Of a DNA stretch of 64,000 nucleotides, positions 17,240 through 26,913 are shown one piece after another. Position 1 is the first letter of the stretch; every line of letters starts with the position of its first letter. The position numbers and the translations under genes are program-made. The notes beneath the pieces are model-generated. The model saw nothing but the letters and a program-made list of their open reading frames with translations. It had not been told where the DNA came from and did no database searches. The DNA is from Thermasporomyces composti (GTDB taxonomy: Bacteria; Actinomycetota; Actinomycetes; Propionibacteriales; Actinopolymorphaceae), in NCBI RefSeq assembly GCF_003386795.1, contig NZ_QTUC01000001.1, positions 3,720,001-3,784,000 on the forward strand, in the 5' to 3' direction.

Positions 17240-18925
17240 GTGAGCGAGCGGGTCGCGGACAAGGCGCCGGACGTCGAGCTCTTGCGAGCCAGCGCGGGCA
17301 TGGCGATCGGCACCGTGGTCTCGCGGGTGACCGGATTCGTGCGCACGCTCGTCCTCGTCTGGGCGCTGGGCACCGCGCTGTTCGGGGATGCCTTCAACCT
17401 CGCCAACTCGGTGCCGAACGCGCTCTACATCCTGGTGGCGGGTGGGGCGTTGAACGCGGTCTTCGTCCCCCAGCTGGTTCGGGCGATGACCCGCGACCCA
17501 GACGGCGGCGAGGCGTTCGGACAGCGACTGCTGACCGTCGCGACCCTCATCCTGCTCGCGGTCACCGTCCTCGCCGTCGTGGGCGCACCGTGGCTCGTGT
17601 CGCTGTACGCCAGCTCGTCTCTGGCGGCTCCGGAGAATCGCCCCTACTTCGATCTCACGGTGACGTTCGCGCGGTACTGCCTGCCGCAGGTCCTCTTCTA
17701 CGGGCTGTTCGTGCTGCTCGGCCAGGTGCTCAACGCGCGGGGTCGATTCGGCCCCATGATGTGGGCACCCGTCCTGAACAACCTCGTCTCGATTGCCGTC
17801 TTCACCTCATACATCGGCATCTCCGGCGCCCACACCCCGGGGGAGATCAGCGCCGGCGAGAAGGCCCTCCTGGGGATCGGCTCCACGGCGGGCATCGCGG
17901 CCCAGATGCTGGTCTTGGTCCCGATCGTGGCGCGCACCGGCTTCCGGCTGCGTCCCCGCTTCGACTTCCGGGGCGCCGGCCTCGGCAAGTCGGGGCGACT
18001 GGCCTTGTGGACCATCGGCTTCGTCGTCGTCAACCAGGTGTGGTTCTTCGTCTCGGCCCGGCTCACCACGGGCGCGGGCATCGCGGCCGAGCAGGCCTAT
18101 GGCGACGGAGTGGGCTACGGGCTCACGCCTTTCCTCCACGCGTACACGATCGTGCAGCTGCCGCACGGCGTCATCGCCGTGTCGATCGTCTCGGCCCTGC
18201 TGCCCAAGATGAGCCGGTCGGCCAGCATCGGAGACATCGCCGCGGTCCGGGAGGACCTTTCCCAAGGCCTGCGCACGACCGCCGCGGCCGTCATGCCGGC
18301 CGCGTTCGCGTTCCTCGCGCTCGGCCCGTGGATGTGTGTCGCGATGTTCGACCACTTCGGCGCCATGAACACCGAGAGTGCGCGCGTGATCGGCTACGTC
18401 CTCATGGGGTACGCGGTCGGCTTGGTCGGGTTCTGCGGCCAGTACGTCAGCCTCCGCGGCTTCTACGCGTTCGAGGACACCCGAACCCCGTTGTTCACTC
18501 AGACCGTTCTGGTGGCGACGAGCATCGCCCTGGCCGTCGTGGCCGACGCGACGTTGCCGATCCGCTGGCGCACCGTCGGTGTCGCGACCGCGTACTCCAT
18601 CGCCTGTTGGGTCGGCCTCGCCGTCAACCTGGCCGTGCTGCGGCGACGCTGGGGCCACGTTGATGGGCGTCGATTGCTGCGCACCCATCTGCGGGTGGGG
18701 GCGGCGTCACTCGTCGCCGCCGTCGTGGCCTTCGGCGTGGCCGTGCTGTGCGCCCTCGCGCTGGGCGACGGTGCGCTCGGCGCCTTGGTCGCGGTCGTCG
18801 TGGGCGGTGTCGTCCTGCTCGCCGCCTACCTGGCGCTGGCTTGGTGGACGGGCATCGAGGAGGTCACCGACGTCCTCGCGATGGTCCGGGACGTCGTCGC
18901 CCGGGCACGCCGACGTCGGGCCTGA
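17240..18925 (+). CDS. MurJ/MviN-family lipid flippase
   Basis: A 561-aa MOP-superfamily integral membrane protein with ~14 hydrophobic segments. MurJ features: GTVVSRVTGFVRTLVLVWALG at the N-terminus, DAFNLANSVPNALYILVAGGALNAVFVPQL, and the AEQAYGDGVGYGLTPFLHAY region. MurJ flips lipid II across the membrane. The usual actinobacterial murJ lies elsewhere, near trxB/rpmH; this copy sits among a CofE-like ligase and AsnB, so it may be a second, specialised flippase. GTG at 17240 follows GGGGACGGGGG. The 277-bp upstream gap is relatively AT-rich. Confidence 0.8.
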   Translation: MSERVADKAPDVELLRASAGMAIGTVVSRVTGFVRTLVLVWALGTALFGDAFNLANSVPNALYILVAGGALNAVFVPQLVRAMTRDPDGGEAFGQRLLTVATLILLAVTVLAVVGAPWLVSLYASSSLAAPENRPYFDLTVTFARYCLPQVLFYGLFVLLGQVLNARGRFGPMMWAPVLNNLVSIAVFTSYIGISGAHTPGEISAGEKALLGIGSTAGIAAQMLVLVPIVARTGFRLRPRFDFRGAGLGKSGRLALWTIGFVVVNQVWFFVSARLTTGAGIAAEQAYGDGVGYGLTPFLHAYTIVQLPHGVIAVSIVSALLPKMSRSASIGDIAAVREDLSQGLRTTAAAVMPAAFAFLALGPWMCVAMFDHFGAMNTESARVIGYVLMGYAVGLVGFCGQYVSLRGFYAFEDTRTPLFTQTVLVATSIALAVVADATLPIRWRTVGVATAYSIACWVGLAVNLAVLRRRWGHVDGRRLLRTHLRVGAASLVAAVVAFGVAVLCALALGDGALGALVAVVVGGVVLLAAYLALAWWTGIEEVTDVLAMVRDVVARARRRRA

Positions 18926-18926
18926 C

Positions 18927-18969
18927 CCCTCTGGGCGTGCCCGCGCTGGGTGCGGGCGGGCCCAGAGGG
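18927..18969. terminator. Nested hairpin terminator between murJ-like and asnB
   Basis: CCCTCTGGGC (18927-18936) pairs with GCCCAGAGGG (18960-18969), enclosing an inner GCCCGC/GCGGGC stem. It lies between two convergent genes and can serve both. Confidence 0.7.
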
Positions 18970-18980
18970 CTGTCCCTCGC

Positions 18981-20882
18981 TCAGACCTGGACGTCGACCC
19001 GCTCGCCGACGATCGTGCTCGTCGGGTCGTTGTCGATGAAGGTGCGGAGCCACAGCTCCACGTTGAGCAGCCGCCAGAACAGCATGGTCTCGGACGCCGC
19101 GCGGCGCTCGACCAGCTTGTCGAACGCCTCGACGACGGTGGGCTGGTGCCAGTACGGGCGAGTCCCGAACGACGGGGAGCTCAGGATGGCGCGGAACTCC
19201 CGGGCCAGCACCGGGAACCACGTGCGCTCCGGGATGGTGAAGCCGATCTTGTTGCGGCGGTGTCGGACGTCCGGCGGCAACAGGTCGGCGGTCACGTCGC
19301 GGAGCACCCGCTTGTTCCAGCCGCCCGACACGATCGCCTTCGGATCGATCGCCCACAGCGTGCGCATCAAGTCCACGTCACAGAACGGCACCCGACCCTC
19401 GATCGAGAAGCGCATCGTGTTGTGGTCCTCGTAGCGCAGCAGGCACGGCAGGCTGTGGCGGAACACGTCGTCCTCGAGCCGGCGCTTGATGTCGTCGGGG
19501 ACCACGTCGAACCGTTCGTCCGCGTACTCCATCAGAAACGCGGGCGCGAGCATGTCGGTGACGGTGAGCGAGTCACGTCCGTGGAGTCGGTCGAACAGCC
19601 GGAAGCGACCCATCCGCCACAGCACGTCCAGCGACCGGGCGAGGCCGCCGGCGGCCCGGACCGAGCCACCGGTCCGACGCAGGTGGCGGAGATAGACCAG
19701 GTGGTACGCCGCGTAACCGGCGAGGAGCTCGTCGGCCCCTTGGCCGTCGATCATGACGGTCACGTGTTTGCTTGCCTCGCGCATCACGCAGTACTGCGCG
19801 TAGGGGGCGGTCGAGACGACCGGTTCCTGTTGGGTGCGGAGGAAGTCGCTCAGGTCGGCGATGAAGCGCTGCGGGCTGGGCGCCACCTTGTGCACGACCA
19901 GGGAGTCGGAGCAGGTCGCGGCGACGGCGTCGATGTAGCGCTCCTCGTCGTTGAGCTCACCCGGGAAGATCGCCGAGAAGGTCTGCTGGCGCGGGCCGAG
20001 CGACTCGGTGTCGCGGCTATGCCGGGCGAGTGCCCGGTTCAGCGTGGCCACGATCGTCGACGAGTCCAGTCCGCCGGAGAGGGCGGTGCCCACCGGGACG
20101 TCGCTGACGAGCCGCTGCTCGATCGCGGTGGTCAGTGCCTCCGCGAACCGGCGCCGCGCGTCCTCGTCGTACGGCTCATTACGCTCGGCGAGGTCCCGCA
20201 GCTCCTCGTACAGGCGGGTGTAGGTGCGCACGTGCACCCTGCCGTCCGGGGTGATCGTCGCGGCCTGGCCCGGCAGCAGGCGGGTGATCCCGTCGAAGAA
20301 GGTGCGTTCGGTGTCGTCGTGGACCCGGTAGCGCAGGTAGCGGTAGATCGTGCGGTCGTCCGGACGGCGCGCCACTCGCCCGGTGGCCAGCAACGCGCCG
20401 ATCTCGCTGGCGAACAGCGCCTCGCCGGCGACGCCGGTCGCGAGGTACAGCGGCTTGATCCCGAAGTGGTCGCGGGCCAACACGACCGTTCCGGTGGTGG
20501 TGTCGGCGATGGCGAGCGCGAACATGCCGTTGAAGCGATCGAAGGCCGCCTGACCCCACACCTCGTACGCGACCAGGACGACCTCGGTGTCCGAGGCGGT
20601 GCGGAACTCCCGGCCCAGGTGCGCCAGCTCCTCCCGCAGCTCGCGGAAGTTGTAGACCTCGCCGTTGTAGATGAGCACGTAGCGACCGTCCCGGGACACC
20701 ATGGGCTGCTGGCCGCCGGCCCGGTCGATGATCGCCAGCCGCTGGTGGGCGAAGCCGAACCGCTCGCCGACGTAGGTCGTCTGGCCGTCCGGGCCGCGGT
20801 GTCGCTGCGCCTGGTTCATCACGTCCAGCAGCGGCGCGCCTTCGAGCTCGCCCAGCCCCACATAACCCGCGATACCGCACAC
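18981..20882 (-). CDS. asnB: Asparagine synthase-type glutamine amidotransferase
   Basis: A 633-aa class II glutamine amidotransferase. Cys2 (MCGIAGYVG) is the glutaminase nucleophile, with RHRGPD, RLAIID and YNGEVYNFREL in that domain. The synthetase domain has the PP-loop SGGLDSST near residue 250, DGQGADELLAGY and RNKIGFTIPERTWF. GTG at 20882 follows GGGGGGA. It may make asparagine, but homologues of this type also amidate peptidoglycan, lipopeptides or other carboxylates; beside MurJ and a CofE-like ligase that is plausible here. It converges on murJ with only 55 bp between stops. Confidence 0.85.
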   Translation of the reverse strand: MCGIAGYVGLGELEGAPLLDVMNQAQRHRGPDGQTTYVGERFGFAHQRLAIIDRAGGQQPMVSRDGRYVLIYNGEVYNFRELREELAHLGREFRTASDTEVVLVAYEVWGQAAFDRFNGMFALAIADTTTGTVVLARDHFGIKPLYLATGVAGEALFASEIGALLATGRVARRPDDRTIYRYLRYRVHDDTERTFFDGITRLLPGQAATITPDGRVHVRTYTRLYEELRDLAERNEPYDEDARRRFAEALTTAIEQRLVSDVPVGTALSGGLDSSTIVATLNRALARHSRDTESLGPRQQTFSAIFPGELNDEERYIDAVAATCSDSLVVHKVAPSPQRFIADLSDFLRTQQEPVVSTAPYAQYCVMREASKHVTVMIDGQGADELLAGYAAYHLVYLRHLRRTGGSVRAAGGLARSLDVLWRMGRFRLFDRLHGRDSLTVTDMLAPAFLMEYADERFDVVPDDIKRRLEDDVFRHSLPCLLRYEDHNTMRFSIEGRVPFCDVDLMRTLWAIDPKAIVSGGWNKRVLRDVTADLLPPDVRHRRNKIGFTIPERTWFPVLAREFRAILSSPSFGTRPYWHQPTVVEAFDKLVERRAASETMLFWRLLNVELWLRTFIDNDPTSTIVGERVDVQV

Positions 20883-21408
20883 GAGAATCCCCCCACGTCT
20901 CGGTCGTGACTTCGTCCCACGGCGGTCGTCTCCCGCGGGACCGCGCGTTCACCAGCGACCGTCCAGAATGCCGGCGAAGAATTGAGAAAGTCGCTCGACG
21001 AGACCTCGGTTCGATTCGTATCCAGTGAGACCGGTCGCGTCGAGAACCAAATGTGTATTGAACGTCTAGAGTGCGACCACCGTCTTTGTCGCTCCCTTCT
21101 CCACGGCCACCACAACCGTACCCGGGGAGGTCGGTGTCGGTGACTAAATGGCCGCAAGCCGAGAATGGTCGCGGAAGGACCGACGGCGAATGTCGGGCAC
21201 AAATTTCGCGGTACGCGAATTCGTGGTGACGCGGCGGTGGTCTCCGGAGCTCGACGGGCGGGATGTCAAGGAACGCTGGCGTCCGGTCGCCACGCCCGGT
21301 CCTCCGCGTCGTCGTGGCGGCGCGCGGTGGCGGAGGGTCAGCTGCCCGCTACGGCACGCCGTGTGGCCGGCCGCCGGCGGGCGGTCGGTGGAGTCGTAGA
21401 CTCCGACC
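20883..21408. other. 526-bp divergent intergenic region asnB/dnaG
   Basis: No convincing gene is seen. The part 20960-21200 is visibly less GC-rich than its surroundings, like the gap at 16963-17239 on the other side of the three-gene block. It contains GACCGGTC within GAGACCGGTCGCG near 21030, the same 8-bp palindrome found in the 29.3-kb repeat array. It presumably holds the asnB and dnaG promoters; no confident -35/-10 pair was found. Confidence 0.4.
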
Positions 21409-23319
21409 ATGGCTGGCCGGATCCGCGACGAGGACATCGCGCTGGTCCGCGAGCGTACCCGCATCGACGAGGTCGTCTCGCAGTACGTCACACTGCGTCC
21501 CGCCGGCGGAGGATCGCTGAAGGGGCTGTGCCCGTTCCACGAGGAGAAGACCCCGTCGTTCAACGTTCGTCCGCACGTCGGCGCGTTCCACTGCTTCGGC
21601 TGCGCCGAGGGCGGCGACGTCATCTCCTTCCTACGCAAGATCGAGGGCCTCAGCTTCGTCGAGGCGGTCGAGCGCTTGGCGGCCCGGGCCGGTATCACCC
21701 TGCGCTACGTCGACGGGGGCCGCTCGGAGCGCCGTGAGCACGGGAGTCGCGCGCGCCTGCTCGAGGCGCACAAGGCGGCGGCGGAGTTCTACGCCGAGCA
21801 GTTGCACACCTCACCCGAGGCGGCTCCGGGACGCGCGTTCCTCGCCGACCGCGGCTTCGACCGCGCGGCCGCGGAGATGTTCGGCGTCGGCTACGCGCCG
21901 CGCGAGTCGACGGCGCTGCTCCGGCACCTGCGTGGTCGCGGTTTCAGCGACGAGGAGCTCATTACCGGCGGTCTGGTGTCGTCCGGTGTTCGCGGACGCT
22001 ACGACCGCTTCCGTGGCCGGCTGGTGTGGCCGATCCGGGACCTGTCCGGTGCCGTCGTCGGTTTCGGGGCGCGCCGGCTCTTCGACGACGACCGGATCGA
22101 AGCCAAGTACCTCAACACTCCCGAGACGCCGATCTACCGCAAGAGCCAGGTGCTGTACGGGGTCGACCTGGCTCGTCGGGAGATCGCCCGACGCTCCCAG
22201 GCTGTCGTCGTCGAGGGCTACACCGACGTGATGGCCTGTCACCTCGCCGGTGTCACCACCGCGGTGGCGACGTGCGGCACCGCGTTCGGTGAGGACCACG
22301 CGCAGGTCCTGCGCAGGCTCATGCTCGACCACGACGAGTTCCTGGGCGAGGTGATCTTCACCTTCGACGGTGACGAGGCCGGCCAGCGGGCCGCGATGCG
22401 GGCGTTCGAAGGCAGCGACGAGCGCTTCGTGTCCCAGACCTACGTCGCGGTCGAGCCGTCCGGCCTGGACCCCTGCGACCTGCGGCTCAAGCACGGCGAC
22501 GCGGCGGTCCGCGACCTCATCGCGCGCCGGGTCCCGCTCTACCGGTTCGTGCTGGAGACCCGACTCCAGCGCTACGACCTCGATCGCGCCGACGGTCGGG
22601 TGGACGCGCTGCGCGCCACCGCCCCCTTGGTCGCCCACGTCAGGGACAAGGCGAAGGTCATCGCCTACGCCCGCGAGCTGGCCGGCATGCTCGGCATGGA
22701 CGTCGAGGAGGTTCGGGCCGAGGTCGACAAGGTGTTGGCGGCGCAGGGACGGAACACCCGGGGGGCGCGACGCAACGGTGCTCCGGTGCGGGCGGCTCGG
22801 GGTGGTCGCTCGGGCGCGCCGGCCACGCCGCTTCCCGATCCGAACGACCGGAACCTGTTCCCCGAGCGTGAGTTGCTCAAGCTGGTCGTCCAGTCACCCA
22901 CCTTGGTCGGTCCGGCGTTCGACACGCTCGAGGACGAGGACTTCAGCCATCCCGCCTACGTCGCGGTCCGTCGCGCGGTGCACGCCGCCGGTGGCGCCGG
23001 CACGTCACCCGGCGGCGAGAGGTGGCTGGCCGCACTGACCGAGCACGCCGCCGACGAGGGGGTGCGGAACCTCATCACCGCGCTGGCTGTCGAGTCGTTC
23101 CACGCCAGCCGCACACCGGACGTCGGTTACGCCGAGGCGCTCCTCGCGCGGGTGCAGGAGCTCGCCACCTCCCGACGGATCGCTGAGGTGAAGCGCCGGC
23201 TCCAGCGGATGAACCCGATCGAGCGCACGGACGAGTACAACCGGCTGTTCGGGGAGCTCGTGGCCTTGGAGCAGCACCGGCGAGCGCTGCGGGAACGGGC
23301 TGCCGGCAGCCCGAGCTGA
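21409..23319 (+). CDS. dnaG: DNA primase DnaG
   Basis: A 636-aa replication primase. The zinc ribbon at the N-terminus has Cys41-x2-His44 (CPFHEEKTPSFNV) and Cys62-x2-Cys65 (HCFGCAEGGD). The RNA polymerase core carries a Toprim motif EGYTDVMACH near residue 265 and the TFDGDEAG acidic motif near 325. A linker follows, then the helicase-binding C-terminal domain (ERELLKLVVQ onward). Length is normal for actinobacteria. ATG at 21409 gives the standard MAGRIRDEDI start, with only a modest ribosome site. Confidence 0.95.
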   Translation: MAGRIRDEDIALVRERTRIDEVVSQYVTLRPAGGGSLKGLCPFHEEKTPSFNVRPHVGAFHCFGCAEGGDVISFLRKIEGLSFVEAVERLAARAGITLRYVDGGRSERREHGSRARLLEAHKAAAEFYAEQLHTSPEAAPGRAFLADRGFDRAAAEMFGVGYAPRESTALLRHLRGRGFSDEELITGGLVSSGVRGRYDRFRGRLVWPIRDLSGAVVGFGARRLFDDDRIEAKYLNTPETPIYRKSQVLYGVDLARREIARRSQAVVVEGYTDVMACHLAGVTTAVATCGTAFGEDHAQVLRRLMLDHDEFLGEVIFTFDGDEAGQRAAMRAFEGSDERFVSQTYVAVEPSGLDPCDLRLKHGDAAVRDLIARRVPLYRFVLETRLQRYDLDRADGRVDALRATAPLVAHVRDKAKVIAYARELAGMLGMDVEEVRAEVDKVLAAQGRNTRGARRNGAPVRAARGGRSGAPATPLPDPNDRNLFPERELLKLVVQSPTLVGPAFDTLEDEDFSHPAYVAVRRAVHAAGGAGTSPGGERWLAALTEHAADEGVRNLITALAVESFHASRTPDVGYAEALLARVQELATSRRIAEVKRRLQRMNPIERTDEYNRLFGELVALEQHRRALRERAAGSPS

Positions 23320-23414
23320 GTGTCGTCCGCCGCGACCGGCTGATGGTGGCCTCTTCCTGTCACGACGGCGTGTCGTGCGTCCGCGCATCACCGGCGGCTC
23401 CCGAGGATGTCGCG

Positions 23415-25346
23415 GTGAATCCGATCATCGGCAAACTGCTTACCGGCGCGGTCCTCTCCGCCGTGTTGGCGGCCACGGCGCCAGCGCCCGTGGCCAGCGC
23501 GGCGGCGAGCGGCCCCCGCCGCGACACCGTCACCTACACCCTCACCGGCTCGGCCGAGGCCCGGACGTGGCAGACCGAGCTGCGCTGCGACGATCGGTCG
23601 CATGCCCGGGCTCGGCTGGTGCCGAAGCGACCGGGGCAGACGCGGGTCCACCACGTGGCCGGACGCACCTGCACCGTCGCCACGTCGACGAGTCGGCGTG
23701 CCGGGTGGGTGGACGAGGTCACGATCACGGTTCGGCAGGCCGACGAGGTGCTCGCCCGTCGGGTGCTGTACTCCCACGACGGGCTCGCTCGGTCGACGGA
23801 CTTCGTCGTCCCGAAGGGCGAGCTCCACGTCGACATCGCCGTCACGCAGCTGCCCCAGGACCGTGTCGGCACGCCGCTGCGGCTCATGCAGTTCAACATC
23901 TGGCGCAGCGGGCTCCTCGACGGCCTCGCCGGTCCCGAGGGCGGGCAGGAGAACCTCCGCCAGCTCGTCGAGTACGTCCGCAGTGAGGATCCGGACGTGC
24001 TGTTCCTCGTCGAGACCTACGGCTCCGGCGAGGCGATCGTGGAGGGCCTCAACGAGGGCCTGCCACCGGAGCGGCGGTACCAGGGAGTGCAGGTGACCCG
24101 CGAGCCCGGTCAGGCACCGGACGAGGACAACCTGTGGCTGGTGACCCGGCTGCCGGTGGAGACGATCTACCCGCGGGAAAGCGGTGGCGACCTGACGTCG
24201 TTCAACTTCGGCGGTGCCCGGCTTCGGCTGCCGGACGGACAGCACATCCACGCCTTCGCCACGTGGCTGCACCACACGGACAGCGCGTGGAACCCGACGA
24301 ACCAGTCGGCGTTGGAGAACGTCCTCGGCCTGTCGCGCACCTACACCGACGAGCAGATCCTCGCCGCCGACGCCCGTCGACGCATCGGGATGGCGACCAC
24401 GCTCCTTCGCGAGCGGCTCCCGGGCTACATCGGCGACGACGAGGCGCCGGTCTTCCTCGGCGGCGACTTCAACACCTTGTCGCACCTGGACTGGAGCGAG
24501 CGGTTCGCCGACGCACCCGGCCACGGCGGGCTGGTCCTTGACTGGCCGGTCATGCGGATGTTCGACGAGGCCGGCTTCCTCGACACCTACCGCTTCGCCA
24601 ACCCGGACGCCGCCCGCTACCCAGGCCGCACCTGGAGTCCCTACGCCGGCTTCGGCTTCGCGCCGGGTCGGATCGACTACATCCTCGCCAAGGGCGATGC
24701 GGTCCGCGTGCTCGGTTCCCGCACTCGCACGGTCCGGCTCGAGGAGCACCTCGACAGCCCACTGGTCGACCTGTTCCCGTTCTACTCCGACCACGGCGCG
24801 CTCATCACCGATGTCGTGGTGCGCGGTGTGGGGCCGGGCCCGCGGCCGGGAGAGGAGCCCGCGAGGGACGAGCCGGAAGACATCGGTGAGATCACCTGGC
24901 CCGCTCCACCGGAGGGCCAGCCGGTGCCGCCCGCCGAGCTGAGTGCCACCGCGAGCACCGAGAACGCCAACGGCGAGGCGCACCGCGCGGTCGACGGTGA
25001 CCTGCGCACGCACTGGCACTCGCAGTACTCGCCGGAGGTCACCCCGCTGCCGCACGAGCTGACCATCGACATGCAGCGGGTCCGAACCCTGCGGGCGGTG
25101 CGTTACCAGCCGCGGATCGTGGGCAACCTCAACGGCACGATCCTGCGCGCTCGGGTGGAGGTCAGCGAGGACGGCCAGACGTACCAGGAGGTTGCCCAGG
25201 TGAACTGGGCCCGTAACTCCCTCCCGAAGGACATCGACCTCCAGGGAGTGCGCGCCCGCTACCTCCGCTTCCACGTCGAGCTCGGGACCGGCGGGTTCTC
25301 CTCGGCCGCCGAGATCACGCCGTACGTGGAGCCTGACGAGTCTTGA
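23415..25346 (+). CDS. Secreted endonuclease/exonuclease/phosphatase-family protein with discoidin (F5/8C) domain
   Basis: A 643-aa exported protein. A signal peptide (VNPIIGKLLTGAVLSAVLAATA...) precedes a ~130-residue beta-rich domain. Then comes an EEP-fold hydrolase from about residue 155: LMQFNIWRSG, PDVLFLVET, FLGGDFNTLSHLDW and YSDHGALITDV hold the metal and catalytic residues. The last ~140 residues form an F5/8 type C (CBM32-like) module (AVDGDLRTHWHSQYS; RYLRFHVEL), which usually binds carbohydrate. It may cleave nucleic acid, sphingolipid or inositol phosphates outside the cell. GTG at 23415 follows GAGG with eight-base spacing. Confidence 0.8.
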   Translation: MNPIIGKLLTGAVLSAVLAATAPAPVASAAASGPRRDTVTYTLTGSAEARTWQTELRCDDRSHARARLVPKRPGQTRVHHVAGRTCTVATSTSRRAGWVDEVTITVRQADEVLARRVLYSHDGLARSTDFVVPKGELHVDIAVTQLPQDRVGTPLRLMQFNIWRSGLLDGLAGPEGGQENLRQLVEYVRSEDPDVLFLVETYGSGEAIVEGLNEGLPPERRYQGVQVTREPGQAPDEDNLWLVTRLPVETIYPRESGGDLTSFNFGGARLRLPDGQHIHAFATWLHHTDSAWNPTNQSALENVLGLSRTYTDEQILAADARRRIGMATTLLRERLPGYIGDDEAPVFLGGDFNTLSHLDWSERFADAPGHGGLVLDWPVMRMFDEAGFLDTYRFANPDAARYPGRTWSPYAGFGFAPGRIDYILAKGDAVRVLGSRTRTVRLEEHLDSPLVDLFPFYSDHGALITDVVVRGVGPGPRPGEEPARDEPEDIGEITWPAPPEGQPVPPAELSATASTENANGEAHRAVDGDLRTHWHSQYSPEVTPLPHELTIDMQRVRTLRAVRYQPRIVGNLNGTILRARVEVSEDGQTYQEVAQVNWARNSLPKDIDLQGVRARYLRFHVELGTGGFSSAAEITPYVEPDES

Positions 25347-25350
25347 GCGT

Positions 25351-25391
25351 GGTGCGCTGGCGGTGGACGAGCAGTCCACCGCCAGCGCACC
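25351..25391. terminator. Strong hairpin terminator, convergent genes
   Basis: A perfect 18-bp stem (25351-25368 with 25374-25391) and a five-base loop, five bases after the exonuclease stop and between it and the convergent dehydrogenase gene. The stem begins GGTGCGCTGGCGG. Confidence 0.85.
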
Positions 25392-25454
25392 CGCGCACAT
25401 GTCCATGAGCGTGGGTTTGAGGGCATCGCTCATGCGCCGTCGGCGCGGCGAACC

Positions 25455-26600
25455 TCAGATCGCGGGCTTGAGGACGACCTTCGTCCACCCGTGCTCGCGG
25501 GAGGCGAAGTGCATGTAGGCCTCCGGGGCGCGTTCGAGCGGAAGCTCGTGCGAGACGAGGAACGCCGGGTGGGCTTGGTTGTTGCGCAGCAGCTCGCACA
25601 GCGAGCGGTTGTAGCGCTTGACCGGGCAGGGACCGGCCATGATGCGTTGTGCCTTGCGCCAGAACTGCCCGAAGTTCATGGCCACCTGGCCCTCGCGGCT
25701 GAGCTCATCCCGCGCGCCCAGGTCGTGGAGGGGGTAGTACCCGACGACTCCGATCGCGCCTCCGTGCCGCACCGAGGCCACCAGGTTGTTGAGCGTCATG
25801 CTGTTCTGCTCGTTGCCCGCGACATCGCGCGCGCGAAAGCCCACGCATTCACAGCCACAGTCCGCGCCGACCCCGTCGGTCAGCTTCAGGACCTCCTCGA
25901 CGGGGGAGGTCTTGCAGTCGTCGATGGCGATCGCGCCGATCTTCTCCGCCAGCGCGAGTCGGTCCGGATGGTGGTCGACAACCATGACCCGGGACGCGCT
26001 CTTCAGCACGGCGGAGTACGCCGCGAGCAGGCCGACCGGCCCGGCGCCGTAGACGACGACGGTGTCGCCGGGTTTGACGCCGGCCATCTCGGTGGCGTGG
26101 TAGCCGACCGGCCAGGTGTCGGCCAGCATGACGTAGTCGTTCTCGCGGTTCCTGGCGTCCTGGGGAAGTCGCAGGCAGTTGAAATCCGCCCACGGCACCA
26201 GGAGGTACTCCGCCTGCCCACCGGGCCAGGGCCCCATGTCGGCGTACCCGTACACCGCTCCCACGGCGTCGGGATTCGGGTCGGCTCGCAGACAGAGGTG
26301 CGTCATGCCCTGGTTGCAGTTGTCGCACTCGCCGCAGGCGACGTTCATGGGGACGCAGACCATGTCGCCGACCTTGACTCGTTGGACGGCGGAGCCGACC
26401 TCGACCACTTCGCCGAGGTTTTCGTGACCGAACCATCGACCAGGTTCGAAGGTGGTCCGTCCCGTGTAGATGTGCACGTCCGATCCGCAGATGCCACTCG
26501 TGGTCACTTTGACCACAGCGTCCGTGGGTCGCTCGAGCCGCGGGTCGGGAACGTCGTGGACGCTGACGTCGCGGGGTCCGTTGTAGACGACAGCCCTCAT
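25455..26600 (-). CDS. Zinc-dependent dehydrogenase, glutathione-independent formaldehyde dehydrogenase-like
   Basis: A 381-aa medium-chain zinc dehydrogenase. The catalytic zinc site is in GICGSDVHIYTG and GHENLGEV; the structural zinc loop CGECDNCNQGMTHLC is complete. The NAD fold shows VVYGAGPVGLLAAYSA and VVDHHPDRL. The extra segment ADCGCECVGFRA and length match glutathione-independent formaldehyde dehydrogenases, though other alcohol substrates are possible. ATG at 26600 was chosen because AGGG lies ten bases before it; the ATG at 26609 overlaps that site. Divergent from xylB across a 313-bp gap. Confidence 0.8.
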   Translation of the reverse strand: MRAVVYNGPRDVSVHDVPDPRLERPTDAVVKVTTSGICGSDVHIYTGRTTFEPGRWFGHENLGEVVEVGSAVQRVKVGDMVCVPMNVACGECDNCNQGMTHLCLRADPNPDAVGAVYGYADMGPWPGGQAEYLLVPWADFNCLRLPQDARNRENDYVMLADTWPVGYHATEMAGVKPGDTVVVYGAGPVGLLAAYSAVLKSASRVMVVDHHPDRLALAEKIGAIAIDDCKTSPVEEVLKLTDGVGADCGCECVGFRARDVAGNEQNSMTLNNLVASVRHGGAIGVVGYYPLHDLGARDELSREGQVAMNFGQFWRKAQRIMAGPCPVKRYNRSLCELLRNNQAHPAFLVSHELPLERAPEAYMHFASREHGWTKVVLKPAI

Positions 26601-26913
26601 GCTGACCATTCCCTCTCACCCGCGCGCCAGGGGCTTCGAGCCGATGGGCTCTGCCAGACGGCCTAGGGTCCCGAGTGCCATGGGACCCCGAGCGGGTACG
26701 GGCGAATGGGACACGTTTGACCACACCTGGCCAGCTCCGGTGGGCCACCGAAGCCGCGCGACGGACCCGTGGTGCTGACGGACCCGTGGTGCTGGGGGGG
26801 AGAGCAGGAGTGCGGGGCTGGCCCGTGGGTGCTGGGGTGGCCAGTTTGGTCACCCGCTCGCTCACGCGCACGCGCGCGGCCCAGCGGTCGGACAAACCGG
26901 TTAGCTTTCAGCC
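26601..26913. other. Divergent intergenic region with 17-bp duplication
   Basis: No gene is seen. A 17-base sequence ACGGACCCGTGGTGCTG is directly duplicated at 26761-26777 and 26778-26794, with a weaker third copy (GCCCGTGGGTGCTGGGG) about 25 bases downstream. TTAGCT at 26901-26906 lies seven bases before the xylB ATG and could be a -10 for a leaderless message; no Shine-Dalgarno is present there. Confidence 0.5.

Noticed and set aside
18579-20909. 776-codon plus-strand frame opposite asnB
   Set aside because: It is a GC-rich antisense shadow; asnB on the other strand has complete catalytic motifs.
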